Of a stretch of DNA of 64,000 nt, positions 1-9,232 are shown in pieces (within the stretch, counting starts at the first letter, position 1; each line of letters opens with the position of its first letter). A program made the position numbers and the translations under genes. The notes under the pieces were generated by a model. That model had not been told where the DNA came from and made no database searches. It saw only the letters and a program-made list of their open reading frames with translations. Source of the stretch: CAYLPJ01 sp964385465 (GTDB lineage: Bacteria; Planctomycetota; Phycisphaerae; SM23-33); assembly GCA_964385465.1 (NCBI GenBank), contig CAYLPJ010000014.1, positions 1 through 64,000 of the forward strand, written 5' to 3'.

Positions 1-286
1 GCGTCGTTGCCGCCGCACTCCACAGGGCGCGACGCCGGCTCTGGAGGGCGTCGGCCGGGGCGGCGGGTTCTTCGCCGATGGCGGCCGTTTACACACCCGG
101 CCCGTCGCCGCAAGCGTGCCAGCGCCGCCCGCCGAAGCCGCCCCCCGCCCTCCGTCGAAGCGGCGCGCCGCCCATCGCACTCCACGGCCATCGCCGCCAA
201 ATGTGGAGTGTGATGGCCGGCGGCCCGCATGGGCGGCAGGCGCGGGGCGGCTTTGGCGCCCGACGCTGCCACGCTCGCCGCCCGGG
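1..286. other. left-edge intergenic stretch, no gene recognised
   Basis: No convincing gene is visible here; the open frames are GC-driven and have no recognisable protein content or ribosome site. An 8-bp inverted repeat (cactccac at 178-185, gtggagtg at 203-210, 17-nt loop) lies about 80 nt beyond the stop of the minus-strand sulfatase maturase. It could help end that transcript, but no T-run follows it on the minus strand. Confidence 0.3.
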
Positions 287-1654
287 CTATCGGCCGCAGC
301 ACTTTTTGTATTTGCGGCCGGAGCCGCAGGGGCAGGGGTCGTTCCGCCCGGGCTGCTTTCGCGGTGCCGGGGGCGCGGCGGTGGCGGCGTCGGGGGCGCC
401 GGCGGCGGCGCGGGCCTTGGCGGGCATGGGGGCGTCGGGCGCGGGCCCGGCGGCGAAGCGTGCGCGGCGTTCGGCCGCCTCGCGGGTAGGCGCGCCGGCC
501 GGCTGCTCGTCGCGCTGTGGCGGTGCCTGTCCGCGGCCGACGTACTCGGCGATCCTGCGCAGCTCGGGCAGCGCCTCGCGGAAGAAGCGTTTGAGCCCGT
601 CGCAGAACCAGTTGACACGATCGGCGTCGGTGCCGATGGGCACGTGGTGCTTGGGGCAGCCGGCCTTGCAGAACTCGAAGAACTCGCAGTCGCGGCAGGT
701 GTCGGGGATGTCGGTCTTGAGCGCGGCGAACTCATCGAGGCGCGGGTCGGCTACCAGCTCGGCCAGCGGCCGGTCGGTGATGTTGCCGATCTTCCACTCG
801 GGATAGACGAAGTGGTCGCAGGCGTAGAGGTCGCCGTTGAACTCCAGCACGTGCGCGTTGGCGCAGCGGTCGCTGTAGCAGCACATCGACGCCTTGTCGA
901 AGAGGATGGTGTGCAGGAGGTTGTCGAGGAACCGCTCGGAGACCTTGCCGACATCGCGGGCGGCCCACTGCTCGAAGACGTCGAGGTAGAACTGCCCGAA
1001 CTGCTCGCCGGTGCAGGAGAACGGCTGGATGACCCCGTCGCGGTCGCGTTCGAGGATGGGGATGAACTGGACGTACTGGACGCCGCGGTTGACGAAGTAG
1101 CGGTAGATGTCCCCGGCGTGGGGCGCGTTGACGCTGTTGAGCGTCACGAGGACGTTGTACTCGACGCCATGCTTGCGCAGCAGCTCGACGCCGCGCCAGA
1201 CGCGGTGGTGCGACGCCTGGCCGCGGCGGTCGCGCCGGAAGTGGTCGTGCCACTGCGGCGGGCCGTCCATGCTGATGCCGACCAGCGCCTTGGCCCCGGC
1301 GAGTATCTCGCACCACTCGTCGTCCAGCAGCGTGCCGTTCGTCTGAAGCGCGTTGGCGACCTCCTGCCCGTCCTTTCCGTACTGCCTCTGAAGATCGAAC
1401 GCGCGGCGGAAGAAGGCCTTGCCCGCCAGGAGGGGCTCGCCGCCCTGCCAGCCGAAGTCCACGTGGACGGGCATGGCCTCCATGTACTGGCGCGTGTAGG
1501 TCTCGAGGACGTTGTCGGGCATCTTGAAGCGGCGGGTGTCGGGGTAGAGCTCCCGCGGCTTCATGGTGTAGTAGCAGTACGCGCAGTCGAGGTTGCAGAC
1601 CCCGCAGACGGGCTTGCACATGATGTTGAACGGACGGAGAACTTGGTCGCTCAT
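287..1654 (-). CDS. anaerobic sulfatase-maturating enzyme (radical SAM/SPASM) with C-terminal SEC-C motif
   Basis: 455 aa. Family role: an S-adenosylmethionine radical enzyme that oxidises an active-site Cys or Ser of sulfatases to formylglycine in the cytoplasm. Seen: the radical SAM cluster motif C20-X3-C24-X2-C27 near the N-terminus and a GWQGGEPLL glycine-rich strand. Paired Cys clusters at about 265-285 and 325-345 (CRDCEFFEFCKAGCP) are typical of the SPASM domain that holds two auxiliary 4Fe-4S clusters. After an Ala/Pro-rich linker (about 365-435) the protein ends in NDPCPCGSGRKYKKCC, a SEC-C zinc motif also found in SecA. The start has GGAG 7 nt upstream. No sulfatase lies in the window, so its substrates are elsewhere. 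The linker plus SEC-C tail is an extra module. Confidence 0.9.
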   Translation of the reverse strand: MSDQVLRPFNIMCKPVCGVCNLDCAYCYYTMKPRELYPDTRRFKMPDNVLETYTRQYMEAMPVHVDFGWQGGEPLLAGKAFFRRAFDLQRQYGKDGQEVANALQTNGTLLDDEWCEILAGAKALVGISMDGPPQWHDHFRRDRRGQASHHRVWRGVELLRKHGVEYNVLVTLNSVNAPHAGDIYRYFVNRGVQYVQFIPILERDRDGVIQPFSCTGEQFGQFYLDVFEQWAARDVGKVSERFLDNLLHTILFDKASMCCYSDRCANAHVLEFNGDLYACDHFVYPEWKIGNITDRPLAELVADPRLDEFAALKTDIPDTCRDCEFFEFCKAGCPKHHVPIGTDADRVNWFCDGLKRFFREALPELRRIAEYVGRGQAPPQRDEQPAGAPTREAAERRARFAAGPAPDAPMPAKARAAAGAPDAATAAPPAPRKQPGRNDPCPCGSGRKYKKCCGR

Positions 1655-1845
1655 GATCGCTCCGGCGCTGGGCAGTATCCGTCCAGCCTAGCAGGTCGGG
1701 GGTGGGCGGGGCAATGGGGCCCCGGGACAAACGGTGCGCCTCCGCCCGCGCCCCCGCACGGACCGGCCCCGCCCCTCCGCCGGCCGGGCGCGCCGCTGCA
1801 TCCGGGTGCAATGTCGAGCCCCTGGGGCGCGCGGGACGGGCGCGG

Positions 1846-2856
1846 TCAGTTGAGCTTCCAGGCGCCGGCCTTCGTGCGTCTGGCGGGGAACTGCTGGAGG
1901 CGCTGCGGTCCCGGCGTGCCGTCCTTCGCGGCGTAGCGGGAGATGACCAGGGCGACGGCCTTGCCGTCCCGGGCCATCACGTAGATGGGCTCGAAGCGGG
2001 TGATCTTCCAGTGCGTCGCCTCGATACGGTCGGCGAGGGTCTGCCTGGCGAGGCTGGCGGTGGCGGGGTGGCCCTCGGGCCAGCAGGCGGCGAAGGCCTT
2101 GCCATCCCGGGCGTTGTAGGCGGCGCGGAAGCCGGCCAGCAGCTTGCGCACGGCCTGCTTGGCGGCCTGGAGCTCGTCCATGCCGGCGAGCTTCTGGTAG
2201 TGGGCGTCGATCTTCCGCCGCGTCAGCGCCGCCGCGGCGGGGTCGGCATCGGCGAGGGCGCGCAGGGGCGAGCGAACGGCCCGGAGACGGCCGGCGACGT
2301 CCCCCGGGCGCGAGCACCAGCGGATGCGGGAGGGGATCAGCGAGAGCATGCTGACGGCCGTGCCGGGCAGGAAGGACTTGTACATCGTCACGTAGCGGTC
2401 GTCGATGTTGCCGGCGAAGTGCTCCAGGGCGACGACGGCCCAGTGGACGGTCTTCTCGCAGCTCTGCTTCTTGTGGCGGGCGAGCTGGACGGCGGAGAGC
2501 TGCTCCCCTGCGGGGACGCGCGTCCAGGCGACGGCGAGCCTGCTGGCGACGCGGCCGAGGTGGAAGTCGTCGGCCCGCGGCGGGTCGGCGAGCTTGCGGT
2601 ACTCGCGGCGCATGACGTCTCTGAGCGGCGCGACGTCGTTGGGGTCGGCATCGAGGACGGCCTGGACGAGCTGCTGATCGGCCCGCGAGCGCTGGCGGAG
2701 GTTCCCGCCGGCCCAACTGGTGCAGTAGCGTCCCCAGGCGCTGCGCAGGGCGGGGTCGAGCCTCGCCGGGCGGGTGGTCGCCGGGCGGGTCGCGGGCCCG
2801 GCGGCGGCGGGCGCCGCCAGGGCCAGGCAGGTGCATGCGATCGCTTGGCGTATCAT
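1846..2856 (-). CDS. exported protein of unknown function with C-terminal NTF2/SnoaL-like domain
   Basis: 336 aa. The N-terminus (MIRQAIACTCLALAAPAAAG) reads as a signal peptide and is followed by a Thr/Pro/Arg-rich stretch, so the protein is probably exported. The middle is helical and unrecognised. The last ~95 residues (from AAYNARDGKAFAACW to WKLN) have the look of an NTF2-like cone fold: a helix with 'N-A-R-D-x-x-A-F', then alternating strands ending in 'GAWKL'. No catalytic residues can be named. A good ribosome site (GGGAGAG, 5 nt spacing) supports the start at 2856. It is divergent from the RACo-like gene. Confidence 0.6.
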   Translation of the reverse strand: MIRQAIACTCLALAAPAAAGPATRPATTRPARLDPALRSAWGRYCTSWAGGNLRQRSRADQQLVQAVLDADPNDVAPLRDVMRREYRKLADPPRADDFHLGRVASRLAVAWTRVPAGEQLSAVQLARHKKQSCEKTVHWAVVALEHFAGNIDDRYVTMYKSFLPGTAVSMLSLIPSRIRWCSRPGDVAGRLRAVRSPLRALADADPAAAALTRRKIDAHYQKLAGMDELQAAKQAVRKLLAGFRAAYNARDGKAFAACWPEGHPATASLARQTLADRIEATHWKITRFEPIYVMARDGKAVALVISRYAAKDGTPGPQRLQQFPARRTKAGAWKLN

Positions 2857-3162
2857 CGCGTCTCTCCCGTGAGCGGTGCAGGGCGAGCCCGAGCGGTCTC
2901 AGACAGGTTCGTTGCCGTTCCTGCGCCGGACGCGGCTCGTCTGGCAAGGCGGCCGAAGCAGGCGATGCCGCAGCATCGCCGATGCAGGCCAACGCGGCCA
3001 GGCGGGCCGGGGACCAGCAGGAACACACCATATCCTATCTGAGACCGCTTGGAGCGCGGCGGGGGTGAATTGTGAGAAAAAACTGTGAAGGCAACCCGGG
3101 GGTCGCTAGGTTCGCACCTTTGCACCGGGGGCCGCATCGCGCCCGGCCCCGAGGAGTATCCC
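2857..3162. other. divergent intergenic region with a perfect 8-bp hairpin
   Basis: The 306-bp gap separates two divergent genes. It holds a perfect hairpin, GGCGATGC-CGCA-GCATCGCC, at 2961-2980, which would lie in the leader of the minus-strand gene. The AT-richer stretch 3065-3090 could hold a promoter, but I could not find a convincing -35/-10 pair on either strand. Confidence 0.35.
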
Positions 3163-5010
3163 ATGCCTCAGCAGCATCGCGTGACGTTCCAGCCGCACGG
3201 GCGTGCGGTGTACGTACTCTCGGGCACGAAGCTCATCGAGGCCGCCGCCCGGGCGGGCCTGACCATCGACAGCCCCTGCGGCGGGGCGGGCACGTGCGGC
3301 AAGTGCCGGGTGCACGTCACCGGCGGGGCCTGCCCGCCGACCGACGCCGAGCGGGCCGCCCTCGGCGACGAGCAGCTCGCCGACGGCTGGCGCCTGGCCT
3401 GCCAGAGCTGTGCCTGCGGCGACTGCGCCGTCGAGGTGCCCGACAGCTCGCTGTTCGCGGGCAAGCACCAGATCCTCGCCGAATCCGCCACGCAGGCCGG
3501 CGACGAGGTCCTCCCCGCCGTCCGCAAGGTGCACGTCGAGCTCGACGAGCCCACACTCGCCGACGACGTGCCCGACCTGCTCCGACTCCAGAACGCCGTG
3601 GGCAACGTCCGGGCGGGGCTGGGCCTGCTGCGGCGGATCGGACGCCTCCTGCGGGACAGCGGCTTTGCCGGCACGGCCGTGCTGGCCGACCACCACCTGA
3701 TCGACCTCGAGCCCGGCGACACGACCGGCGCGTGCTACGGCGCGGCCTTCGACGTGGGCACGACCACGGTGGTCGCCGCCCTGCTGGACCTGACCGACGG
3801 GCGCGAGCTGGCGCTGGCCTCGGCGGTAAACAGCCAGGTGCGCTTCGGCGACGACGTGCTCAGCCGCATCGAGCACGGCAGCCGCCCCGACGGGCTGGAG
3901 GAGCTCCGCCTGGCCGCCCTGGAGACCATCGACGCCGTCCTCTCCGAACTGTGCGAGCGGACCGGGGTGGCGCGGACGAACATCTACGAGCTGACCTTCG
4001 CGGGCAACACCACGATGCAGCACCTGCTGGCCGGCATCGACCCCTCGCAGCTCGGGCAGGTGCCCTTCGTCCCGGCGTTCGGGCGGTCGGTCATCGTCCC
4101 GGCCGTGGAGTTGGGGATCGACATTCACCGCCGCGCCGCGGCCGTGCTGTTCCCGGTCATCGGCGGCTTCGTCGGGGGGGACACCGTCGCGGGGCTGGTG
4201 GCGACGCGTCTGGCCGACGCCGACGGCGCGCAGATGATGATCGACATCGGCACCAACGGGGAGATCGTCCTGGCCCGCGGCGGCGAGCTGTGGGCGGCCT
4301 CGACGGCGGCGGGCCCGGCCTTCGAGGGCGCCCGGATCTCCTGCGGGATGCGAGCGACGGCCGGGGCGATCGAGAAGGTCGTCGTCGGCGAGGACATCGA
4401 GTTCAGCGTGATCGGCAACGTCGAGCCGGTGGGGCTTTGCGGCAGCGCCCTGGTGGACCTGACGGCCGGGCTGCTGGACGCCGGGCTGGTCACGAGCGTC
4501 GGGCGGATGCTCCCGCCGGCGGACCTGCCCGAGGGCGTCCCGCCGGCGCTGCGGGAGCGGGTGGTGATGGGCGAGAACGATCAGCCGGCCTTCGTGCTGG
4601 CCCGGCGGGAGGGCGGGCAGGACGTTCGCGTCACGCAGAAGGACATCCGCGAGCTGCAACTGGCGACCGGCGCCATCCGCGCCGGCGTCGGGATGCTGCT
4701 GGGCCAGGCCGGGCTGGAACCCGGCGACCTCGACCGCGTCCTGATCGCCGGGGGGTTCGGCAGCTTCATCCGCCGCAGCAAGGCCCAGCGGATCGGGCTG
4801 CTGCCGGGCGGACTCGGCCACGAGAAGGTGCTGTACGTCGGCAACGCGTCGCTGGCCGGGGCGAAGTGGGCGCTGGCGAGCATCAAGGCCCGGCGCCGCG
4901 CCGAGCAACTCGCCCGCCAGGCCGTCCACGTCGAGCTCAGCCAGGACCCCGACTTCCAGATGCAGTTCGCCGAAGCGATGATCTTCCCCGAGGCATCGCA
5001 GCCCCGCTAA
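3163..5010 (+). CDS. RACo-like ATP-dependent reductive activator of corrinoid proteins (2Fe-2S ferredoxin + ASKHA ATPase)
   Basis: 615 aa from the ATG at 3163, chosen because GAGGAG sits 6 nt upstream; the frame is open further upstream but has no ribosome site there. Residues 1-90 form a plant-type 2Fe-2S ferredoxin with C39-X5-C45-X2-C48 and C80. The C-terminal two-thirds is the DUF4445 ASKHA ATPase: AFDVGTTTVVAALLDL (phosphate 1), TFAGNTTMQHLL, MIDIGTNGEIVL (phosphate 2) and GGFGSFIRRSKAQRIGLLP. Known members use ATP to drive electrons uphill and rescue oxidised Co(II) corrinoids of methyltransferases. No corrinoid protein is adjacent. A UroD-like gene, related in fold to corrinoid methyltransferases, lies 5.8 kb downstream on the same strand. 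Confidence 0.85.
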   Translation: MPQQHRVTFQPHGRAVYVLSGTKLIEAAARAGLTIDSPCGGAGTCGKCRVHVTGGACPPTDAERAALGDEQLADGWRLACQSCACGDCAVEVPDSSLFAGKHQILAESATQAGDEVLPAVRKVHVELDEPTLADDVPDLLRLQNAVGNVRAGLGLLRRIGRLLRDSGFAGTAVLADHHLIDLEPGDTTGACYGAAFDVGTTTVVAALLDLTDGRELALASAVNSQVRFGDDVLSRIEHGSRPDGLEELRLAALETIDAVLSELCERTGVARTNIYELTFAGNTTMQHLLAGIDPSQLGQVPFVPAFGRSVIVPAVELGIDIHRRAAAVLFPVIGGFVGGDTVAGLVATRLADADGAQMMIDIGTNGEIVLARGGELWAASTAAGPAFEGARISCGMRATAGAIEKVVVGEDIEFSVIGNVEPVGLCGSALVDLTAGLLDAGLVTSVGRMLPPADLPEGVPPALRERVVMGENDQPAFVLARREGGQDVRVTQKDIRELQLATGAIRAGVGMLLGQAGLEPGDLDRVLIAGGFGSFIRRSKAQRIGLLPGGLGHEKVLYVGNASLAGAKWALASIKARRRAEQLARQAVHVELSQDPDFQMQFAEAMIFPEASQPR

Positions 5011-5053
5011 GCTTTTGATGGAACCCCCCAACCACCCGACGGAAGGGACGCAC

Positions 5054-6430
5054 GTGAAAGACCGTCTGCTGGACGCGTTGTCCAAGAGCTCGGCCGACTA
5101 TGCCGACATCCGCTTCGAGCACGAGGACGCCACGCGGATCGCCTATCGCGGGGAGGACGTCGAGGACGTCTCCAGCGCCAAGCGAGCCGGCGGGGTCGTC
5201 CGCGCCTGCACACGCGGCGGATGGGCCACCGCCGTGTTCGACAGCCCCGACGACCTCGAGCACCAGCTCGCCGAGGCCTGCCGCTGCGCCGAGCTGGTCG
5301 GCCGGGAAACCACCGAGCTCGCCGAGCCCCCCCCGCCCCCGGCCGAGGCGCCCGACACCGCCGCCGAGATGGCCCGCGACCCCCGCGGCGTGCCTCTGGA
5401 CGAGAAGCTCCACACCATCGGCAGGACCAACCGGGTCATCCTGGACGCCGACGAGAAGATCGAGACGTCCATGGTCCTCTACTACGACAGGTTCCGCACC
5501 GTGCACTTCGCCTCGTCGCGCGGGGCGGCGTTCACGGAGCAGCGGCCGTTCGTGGGGATGATCCTCGTCGCCGTGGCGCGGGACGGCTCGCTGATCCAGC
5601 GGGCGCACAAGACGCTGGCGTCGGCGACGAGCTACGACGACGTCGCCGCGGACCGCCGCCAGGACGCCGAGACCGTCGCCCGCCGAGCCGTGGACCTGCT
5701 CGCCGCGCCGCCCTGCGAGGGCGGGCAGAAGACCGTCGTGCTCGACAACGAGCTCGGCGGGGTGTTCTGCCACGAGGCCTTCGGGCACCTCTCCGAGGCG
5801 GACTTCCTCTACGAGAACCCCAAGATGCGCGACCTGATGCACCTCGGCCGCGAGATGGGCGTCAAGGAGCTCAACATCGTCGACGACGGCTCGATGGGGC
5901 GCACGATCGGCACGCACGCCTTCGACGACGAGGGCACGCCGACAGGCCCGACCCACCTGGTCCGCGACGGCGTGCTCGCCGGGCACCTGCATTCGCTGGA
6001 GACGGCCGCCAAGATGGGCGCCAGGCCGACCGGCAACGCCCGGGCGATCGGGCGGGGTCACGCGCCGATCGTTCGGATGACGAACACCTACATCGCCGCC
6101 GGGCAGAAGAGCTTCGAGGAGTTGATCGCGGACGTCGACGACGGCATCTACGCCCGCAGCGCGTTCGGCGGGCAGACGATGATGGAGATGTTCACCTTCT
6201 CGGCGGCGTACGGCTACCGCATCCGCAACGGCAAGGTCGGCGAGCTGGTCCGCGACGTGGTGCTGACGGGCAATGTCTTCGAGACGCTGCACCGGATGGA
6301 CGGCTTCGGCGACGATTTGACGATCTACGAAAGCGCCGGGGGCTGCGGCAAGGGCGGGCAGAGCCCGCTGCCGGTGACCTTCGGCGCCCCGCACCTGCGC
6401 ATCCGCGACGTGGTCGTCGGCGGGCGGTAG
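5054..6430 (+). CDS. tldD: TldD family zinc metalloprotease
   Basis: 458 aa from a GTG at 5054. GGAAGGGA (5041-5048) sits 5 nt before it, whereas the in-frame ATGs at 5015/5018 lack a ribosome site. TldD carries the catalytic zinc site of the TldD/TldE heterodimer, which degrades small or unfolded peptides and matures some modified peptides. Seen: the HExxxH motif HEAFGH at 5771-5788, and the conserved C-terminal GGCGKGGQSPLPVTFG. It is followed 104 nt later by its partner, the usual arrangement. Confidence 0.93.
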   Translation: MKDRLLDALSKSSADYADIRFEHEDATRIAYRGEDVEDVSSAKRAGGVVRACTRGGWATAVFDSPDDLEHQLAEACRCAELVGRETTELAEPPPPPAEAPDTAAEMARDPRGVPLDEKLHTIGRTNRVILDADEKIETSMVLYYDRFRTVHFASSRGAAFTEQRPFVGMILVAVARDGSLIQRAHKTLASATSYDDVAADRRQDAETVARRAVDLLAAPPCEGGQKTVVLDNELGGVFCHEAFGHLSEADFLYENPKMRDLMHLGREMGVKELNIVDDGSMGRTIGTHAFDDEGTPTGPTHLVRDGVLAGHLHSLETAAKMGARPTGNARAIGRGHAPIVRMTNTYIAAGQKSFEELIADVDDGIYARSAFGGQTMMEMFTFSAAYGYRIRNGKVGELVRDVVLTGNVFETLHRMDGFGDDLTIYESAGGCGKGGQSPLPVTFGAPHLRIRDVVVGGR

Positions 6431-6534
6431 GCGGGCGCAGGACGGCGGACCCCCGCACGCGGGCCCCGAGCTGCGATACCCCATGGGACATGCGACAGGC
6501 CGAACGCCCCCCCGGCGTTCTCCCGGAGTGCACG

Positions 6535-7854
6535 ATGCGAAACTCGATGATCGACACGATGACGCCCATCGCCACCGAGGCGCTGGACACCGCCCGCGCC
6601 CGCGGCGCCGACGGGGCGAAGATCCGCTTCACCCAGGGCGAGAAGGTCGGCTGCTCCTTCGAGGCCGGGCGGCTGAAGCAGGCCTCCGCCGCCCAGAACG
6701 CCTCCTACGCCGTCACCGTCCTGGCCCGGGGCCGACGCGCGCGCGCCGAGGGCACCGACCCCGGCGACCTCGACGAGATCGTCTCCCGCGCCGTCGCCCT
6801 CGCACAGGCCGGCAGCGTGGCGCACTTCGACGCCTGGCCGGCGCCGGGGGACGTCACGGCCGTCGAGCGCCACAGCCCCGAGACGGCCGAGCTCCCCCGA
6901 GAGCGCCTGATCGACGCCTGCGAGCGGATCGTCGCGGCGCTGAAGGACTACGACAGCGACCTGTTCATCGAGGCCGGAGGCTCGCGGAAGGAGTCCGAGG
7001 GCCTGCTGGTGACCACCGGCGGGGTCCGCCACGTCGGGCGGCGGACGGGCTGGTCGCTGAACGCCTACGCCCAGCGTACCGACGGAACGGACATGCTCTT
7101 CGCCGGGTTCGGGCGCGCGTGGAACGCCGTCAACGAGCTGTTCGACCCCGATCGGATCATCGCCGAGATCCTCGGCGACCTGCGCCACGGCGAGACCGTC
7201 ACGCCTGCCCCCCAGGGCCGGACCACCGCCCTCCTCTCGCCGGAGGTCTTCTCCATGCTCCTCCAGGCCGTCGAGCTGGGCGTCAGCGGGCGAAACGTCG
7301 CCAAGGGCGACTCGCCCCTCCGCGGGCGGATCGGCGAGCGGGTGCTCGACGCGTCCGTCACGCTGATCGACGACCCGCACGTGCCCTTCGCACCCGGCTC
7401 GGCCGAAGTCGACGGCGACGGCGTGCCCACCCGCCGCACGGACATCTTCACCGATGGCGTGCTCAAGGGCTTCCTCTACGACCTGGACTCCGCCGGGCTC
7501 GCCGGCGCCGAGCCCACCGGCCACGACCACTGTTCGCCGCACGCCCCGGAGGTCCTGCCCGGCGACCGCCCCCACGAGGAACTGCTCGCCGGCGTCGACG
7601 ACGGCCTGCTGCTCAAGGGCCTGATCGGCTTCGGGCAGGGGAACCTGGTCAACGGCGACTTCTCCTGCAACGTCGGCCTGGGCTTCCGCGTGCGTCACGG
7701 GGAGATCGTCGGGCGCGTCAAGAACACCATGGTGGCCGGGAACGTCTACGACCTCCTGGCCGCCGACATCCGCCTCAGCAGCGACCGCGACGAGCAGCTC
7801 CGCCTGCCCTGGGCCGTCGTCGAGGGCCTCGGCTCGGCAACGACCAACGAGTGA
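6535..7854 (+). CDS. pmbA: TldE/PmbA family protein, partner of TldD
   Basis: 439 aa from the ATG at 6535 (GGAG 7 nt upstream). The frame is open for another 1.3 kb upstream, but only as a shadow of tldD. Family role: the non-zinc subunit of the TldD/TldE peptidase heterodimer. It lacks HExxxH, as expected, and has the PmbA-type C-terminal half: TDIFTDGVLKGFLYDL, GNLVNGDFSCNVGLGFRV and KNTMVAGNVYDLL. Together with tldD it forms a complete pair. Confidence 0.9.
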   Translation: MRNSMIDTMTPIATEALDTARARGADGAKIRFTQGEKVGCSFEAGRLKQASAAQNASYAVTVLARGRRARAEGTDPGDLDEIVSRAVALAQAGSVAHFDAWPAPGDVTAVERHSPETAELPRERLIDACERIVAALKDYDSDLFIEAGGSRKESEGLLVTTGGVRHVGRRTGWSLNAYAQRTDGTDMLFAGFGRAWNAVNELFDPDRIIAEILGDLRHGETVTPAPQGRTTALLSPEVFSMLLQAVELGVSGRNVAKGDSPLRGRIGERVLDASVTLIDDPHVPFAPGSAEVDGDGVPTRRTDIFTDGVLKGFLYDLDSAGLAGAEPTGHDHCSPHAPEVLPGDRPHEELLAGVDDGLLLKGLIGFGQGNLVNGDFSCNVGLGFRVRHGEIVGRVKNTMVAGNVYDLLAADIRLSSDRDEQLRLPWAVVEGLGSATTNE

Positions 7855-7914
7855 CGGAGGGGTACCGCGGGACCGGACCGCGGCGGCACCGGCCTGCCGG
7901 TCTTCCACGGCTTT

Positions 7915-7990
7915 TCCCGTGCATCCCCCGCATCCCTGCGTATTCTCTTGCAGACGGTGTATCCCCGTGCATTCCTGCGGACGCTCCGGG
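7915..7990. repeat. intergenic imperfect repeat of a CCCGTGCAT-type unit
   Basis: Between the TldE and phosphotransferase genes the sequence repeats variants of cccgtgcatyccctgcg (for example from about 7917 and again from about 7961). It is non-coding and lies just before the chosen start of the next gene. It could be a relic of a dispersed intergenic repeat. Confidence 0.35.
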
Positions 7991-8029
7991 GCGGGCCCGG
8001 ATCGTTTCGGCAGCGGAACGGAGCGAACC

Positions 8030-9112
8030 ATGCTGGCGGGATTCGAGCAACTCTCGGCCTCGTTTCTGGAGCAGGTGCTCTCGAAGGCGTTTCGCGAGCC
8101 GGTGGAGGTCCGCAAAGTCCGCGTGACCGACTACACCGACTCCCCGGACAACGTCCGCGGCGCCCGGGGGCTGCGCAAGGTCGACGCCGAGACCAGCCGC
8201 GGGCCCATGCGGCTGATGGCCAAGACGCTCCCGCAGACCCGCCACCGCGAGGCGCTGATCTGGCGGTTCCTCGCCGAGCAGGGCGGCCTGCCGGTCCCCG
8301 AGGTCTACCACGTCGAGTGCAACCAGCGGATGAGCAGCTACGGCGTGCTCATCGAGTACGTCGGGACCCTCGACGAGACCGCCCGGTGGGACGCCTCGTT
8401 GGCCTCCGGCGTCGGGCGGGCGCTGGCCACGCTGCACGCGCGATTCTGGAACCGCACCGACGAACTGCCCGACCTGTTCCCCCGGGCACCCGAAGACGCC
8501 AACCCCCGCGTCGAGCAGACCGTCCGCCGCTTCCTCGACCGCATGTCCAGCGGCCGCCAGGCCATGCTCGGCGCCATGGTGCCGGAAGTGCTGACCTTCC
8601 TGGCCAAGCTCCTCCGCATGGGGCGCCGCTTCTTCGCACCCCCCGCCGGCGTGCCCAAGACGCTCATCCACGGGGCGCTCGACCGCCACGAGGTGCTCTT
8701 CCGCCCGCACGCCGGCGGGCCCGAGCCCGTGCTGATCGACTGGGAAGACGCACGCCAGGGCTGGCCCACCGAGGACCTCGCCTCGCTGATCGGCTCGCTG
8801 ACGCCCGAGCAGCGCCGCAGGGCCCGAGGCCCCCTGCTGCACACCTACCTCGACGTGCTCACCGAGCTCGACCTCGTCGGCGATCCGGACCGGATCGACC
8901 GCGAGATCGACCGCCAGCGCATCCTCCAGGCCGGCGAGCGGCTGCCCGAGCAGTGCGCCCTGTACGTCAAGCGCCACGACGACCCCGCCCACCAGCCGTG
9001 GTGCCGGGCCTTCCTCGACCGCGCCGCCAACGACGTCCCGGACCTCAAACGCCTCTTGAACACCTTCGCCGACGACCAGAAGATCCCCGAGATGCCCGAC
9101 GTGCCCGAATGA
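8030..9112 (+). CDS. aminoglycoside-phosphotransferase-fold protein with altered catalytic loop (probable pseudokinase)
   Basis: 360 aa from the ATG at 8030 (GGAG with 6 nt spacing). The fold is that of small-molecule phosphotransferases: a substrate-interrupted N-lobe with MAKTLPQTRHREALIWRFL, a VLIEYVG hinge, and a C-lobe helix 'VGRALATLHARFW'. The catalytic loop, normally HGDxHxxN, reads H214-G-A-L-D-R-H-E221. The base Asp is Ala216 and the Asn is Glu221, while the metal Asp of the LIDWED segment (D237) is kept. A conventional phosphotransfer activity is therefore doubtful. It sits between tldE and an ADP-ribosylglycohydrolase-like gene, which gives no clear role. Confidence 0.65.
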   Translation: MLAGFEQLSASFLEQVLSKAFREPVEVRKVRVTDYTDSPDNVRGARGLRKVDAETSRGPMRLMAKTLPQTRHREALIWRFLAEQGGLPVPEVYHVECNQRMSSYGVLIEYVGTLDETARWDASLASGVGRALATLHARFWNRTDELPDLFPRAPEDANPRVEQTVRRFLDRMSSGRQAMLGAMVPEVLTFLAKLLRMGRRFFAPPAGVPKTLIHGALDRHEVLFRPHAGGPEPVLIDWEDARQGWPTEDLASLIGSLTPEQRRRARGPLLHTYLDVLTELDLVGDPDRIDREIDRQRILQAGERLPEQCALYVKRHDDPAHQPWCRAFLDRAANDVPDLKRLLNTFADDQKIPEMPDVPE

Positions 9113-9130
9113 CCCGAATGACCCGAATCG
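9104..9130. repeat. three tandem 9-bp units spanning a stop codon
   Basis: cccgaatga, cccgaatga and cccgaatcg lie head to tail at 9104-9112, 9113-9121 and 9122-9130. The first copy contains the last two codons and stop of the phosphotransferase-like gene, so the unit 'Pro-Glu-stop' is repeated in frame. Replication slippage is the simplest explanation. Confidence 0.7.
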
Positions 9131-9232
9131 CTTCACGGAAAACCCCCGCCGTCCCCACGTTCCGCCGCGTTCGGCCACGCGGACTCTCCCGGAACTGCCC
9201 AACGCGCCCACCGCGAAAGGAGCCCCCGAGAC

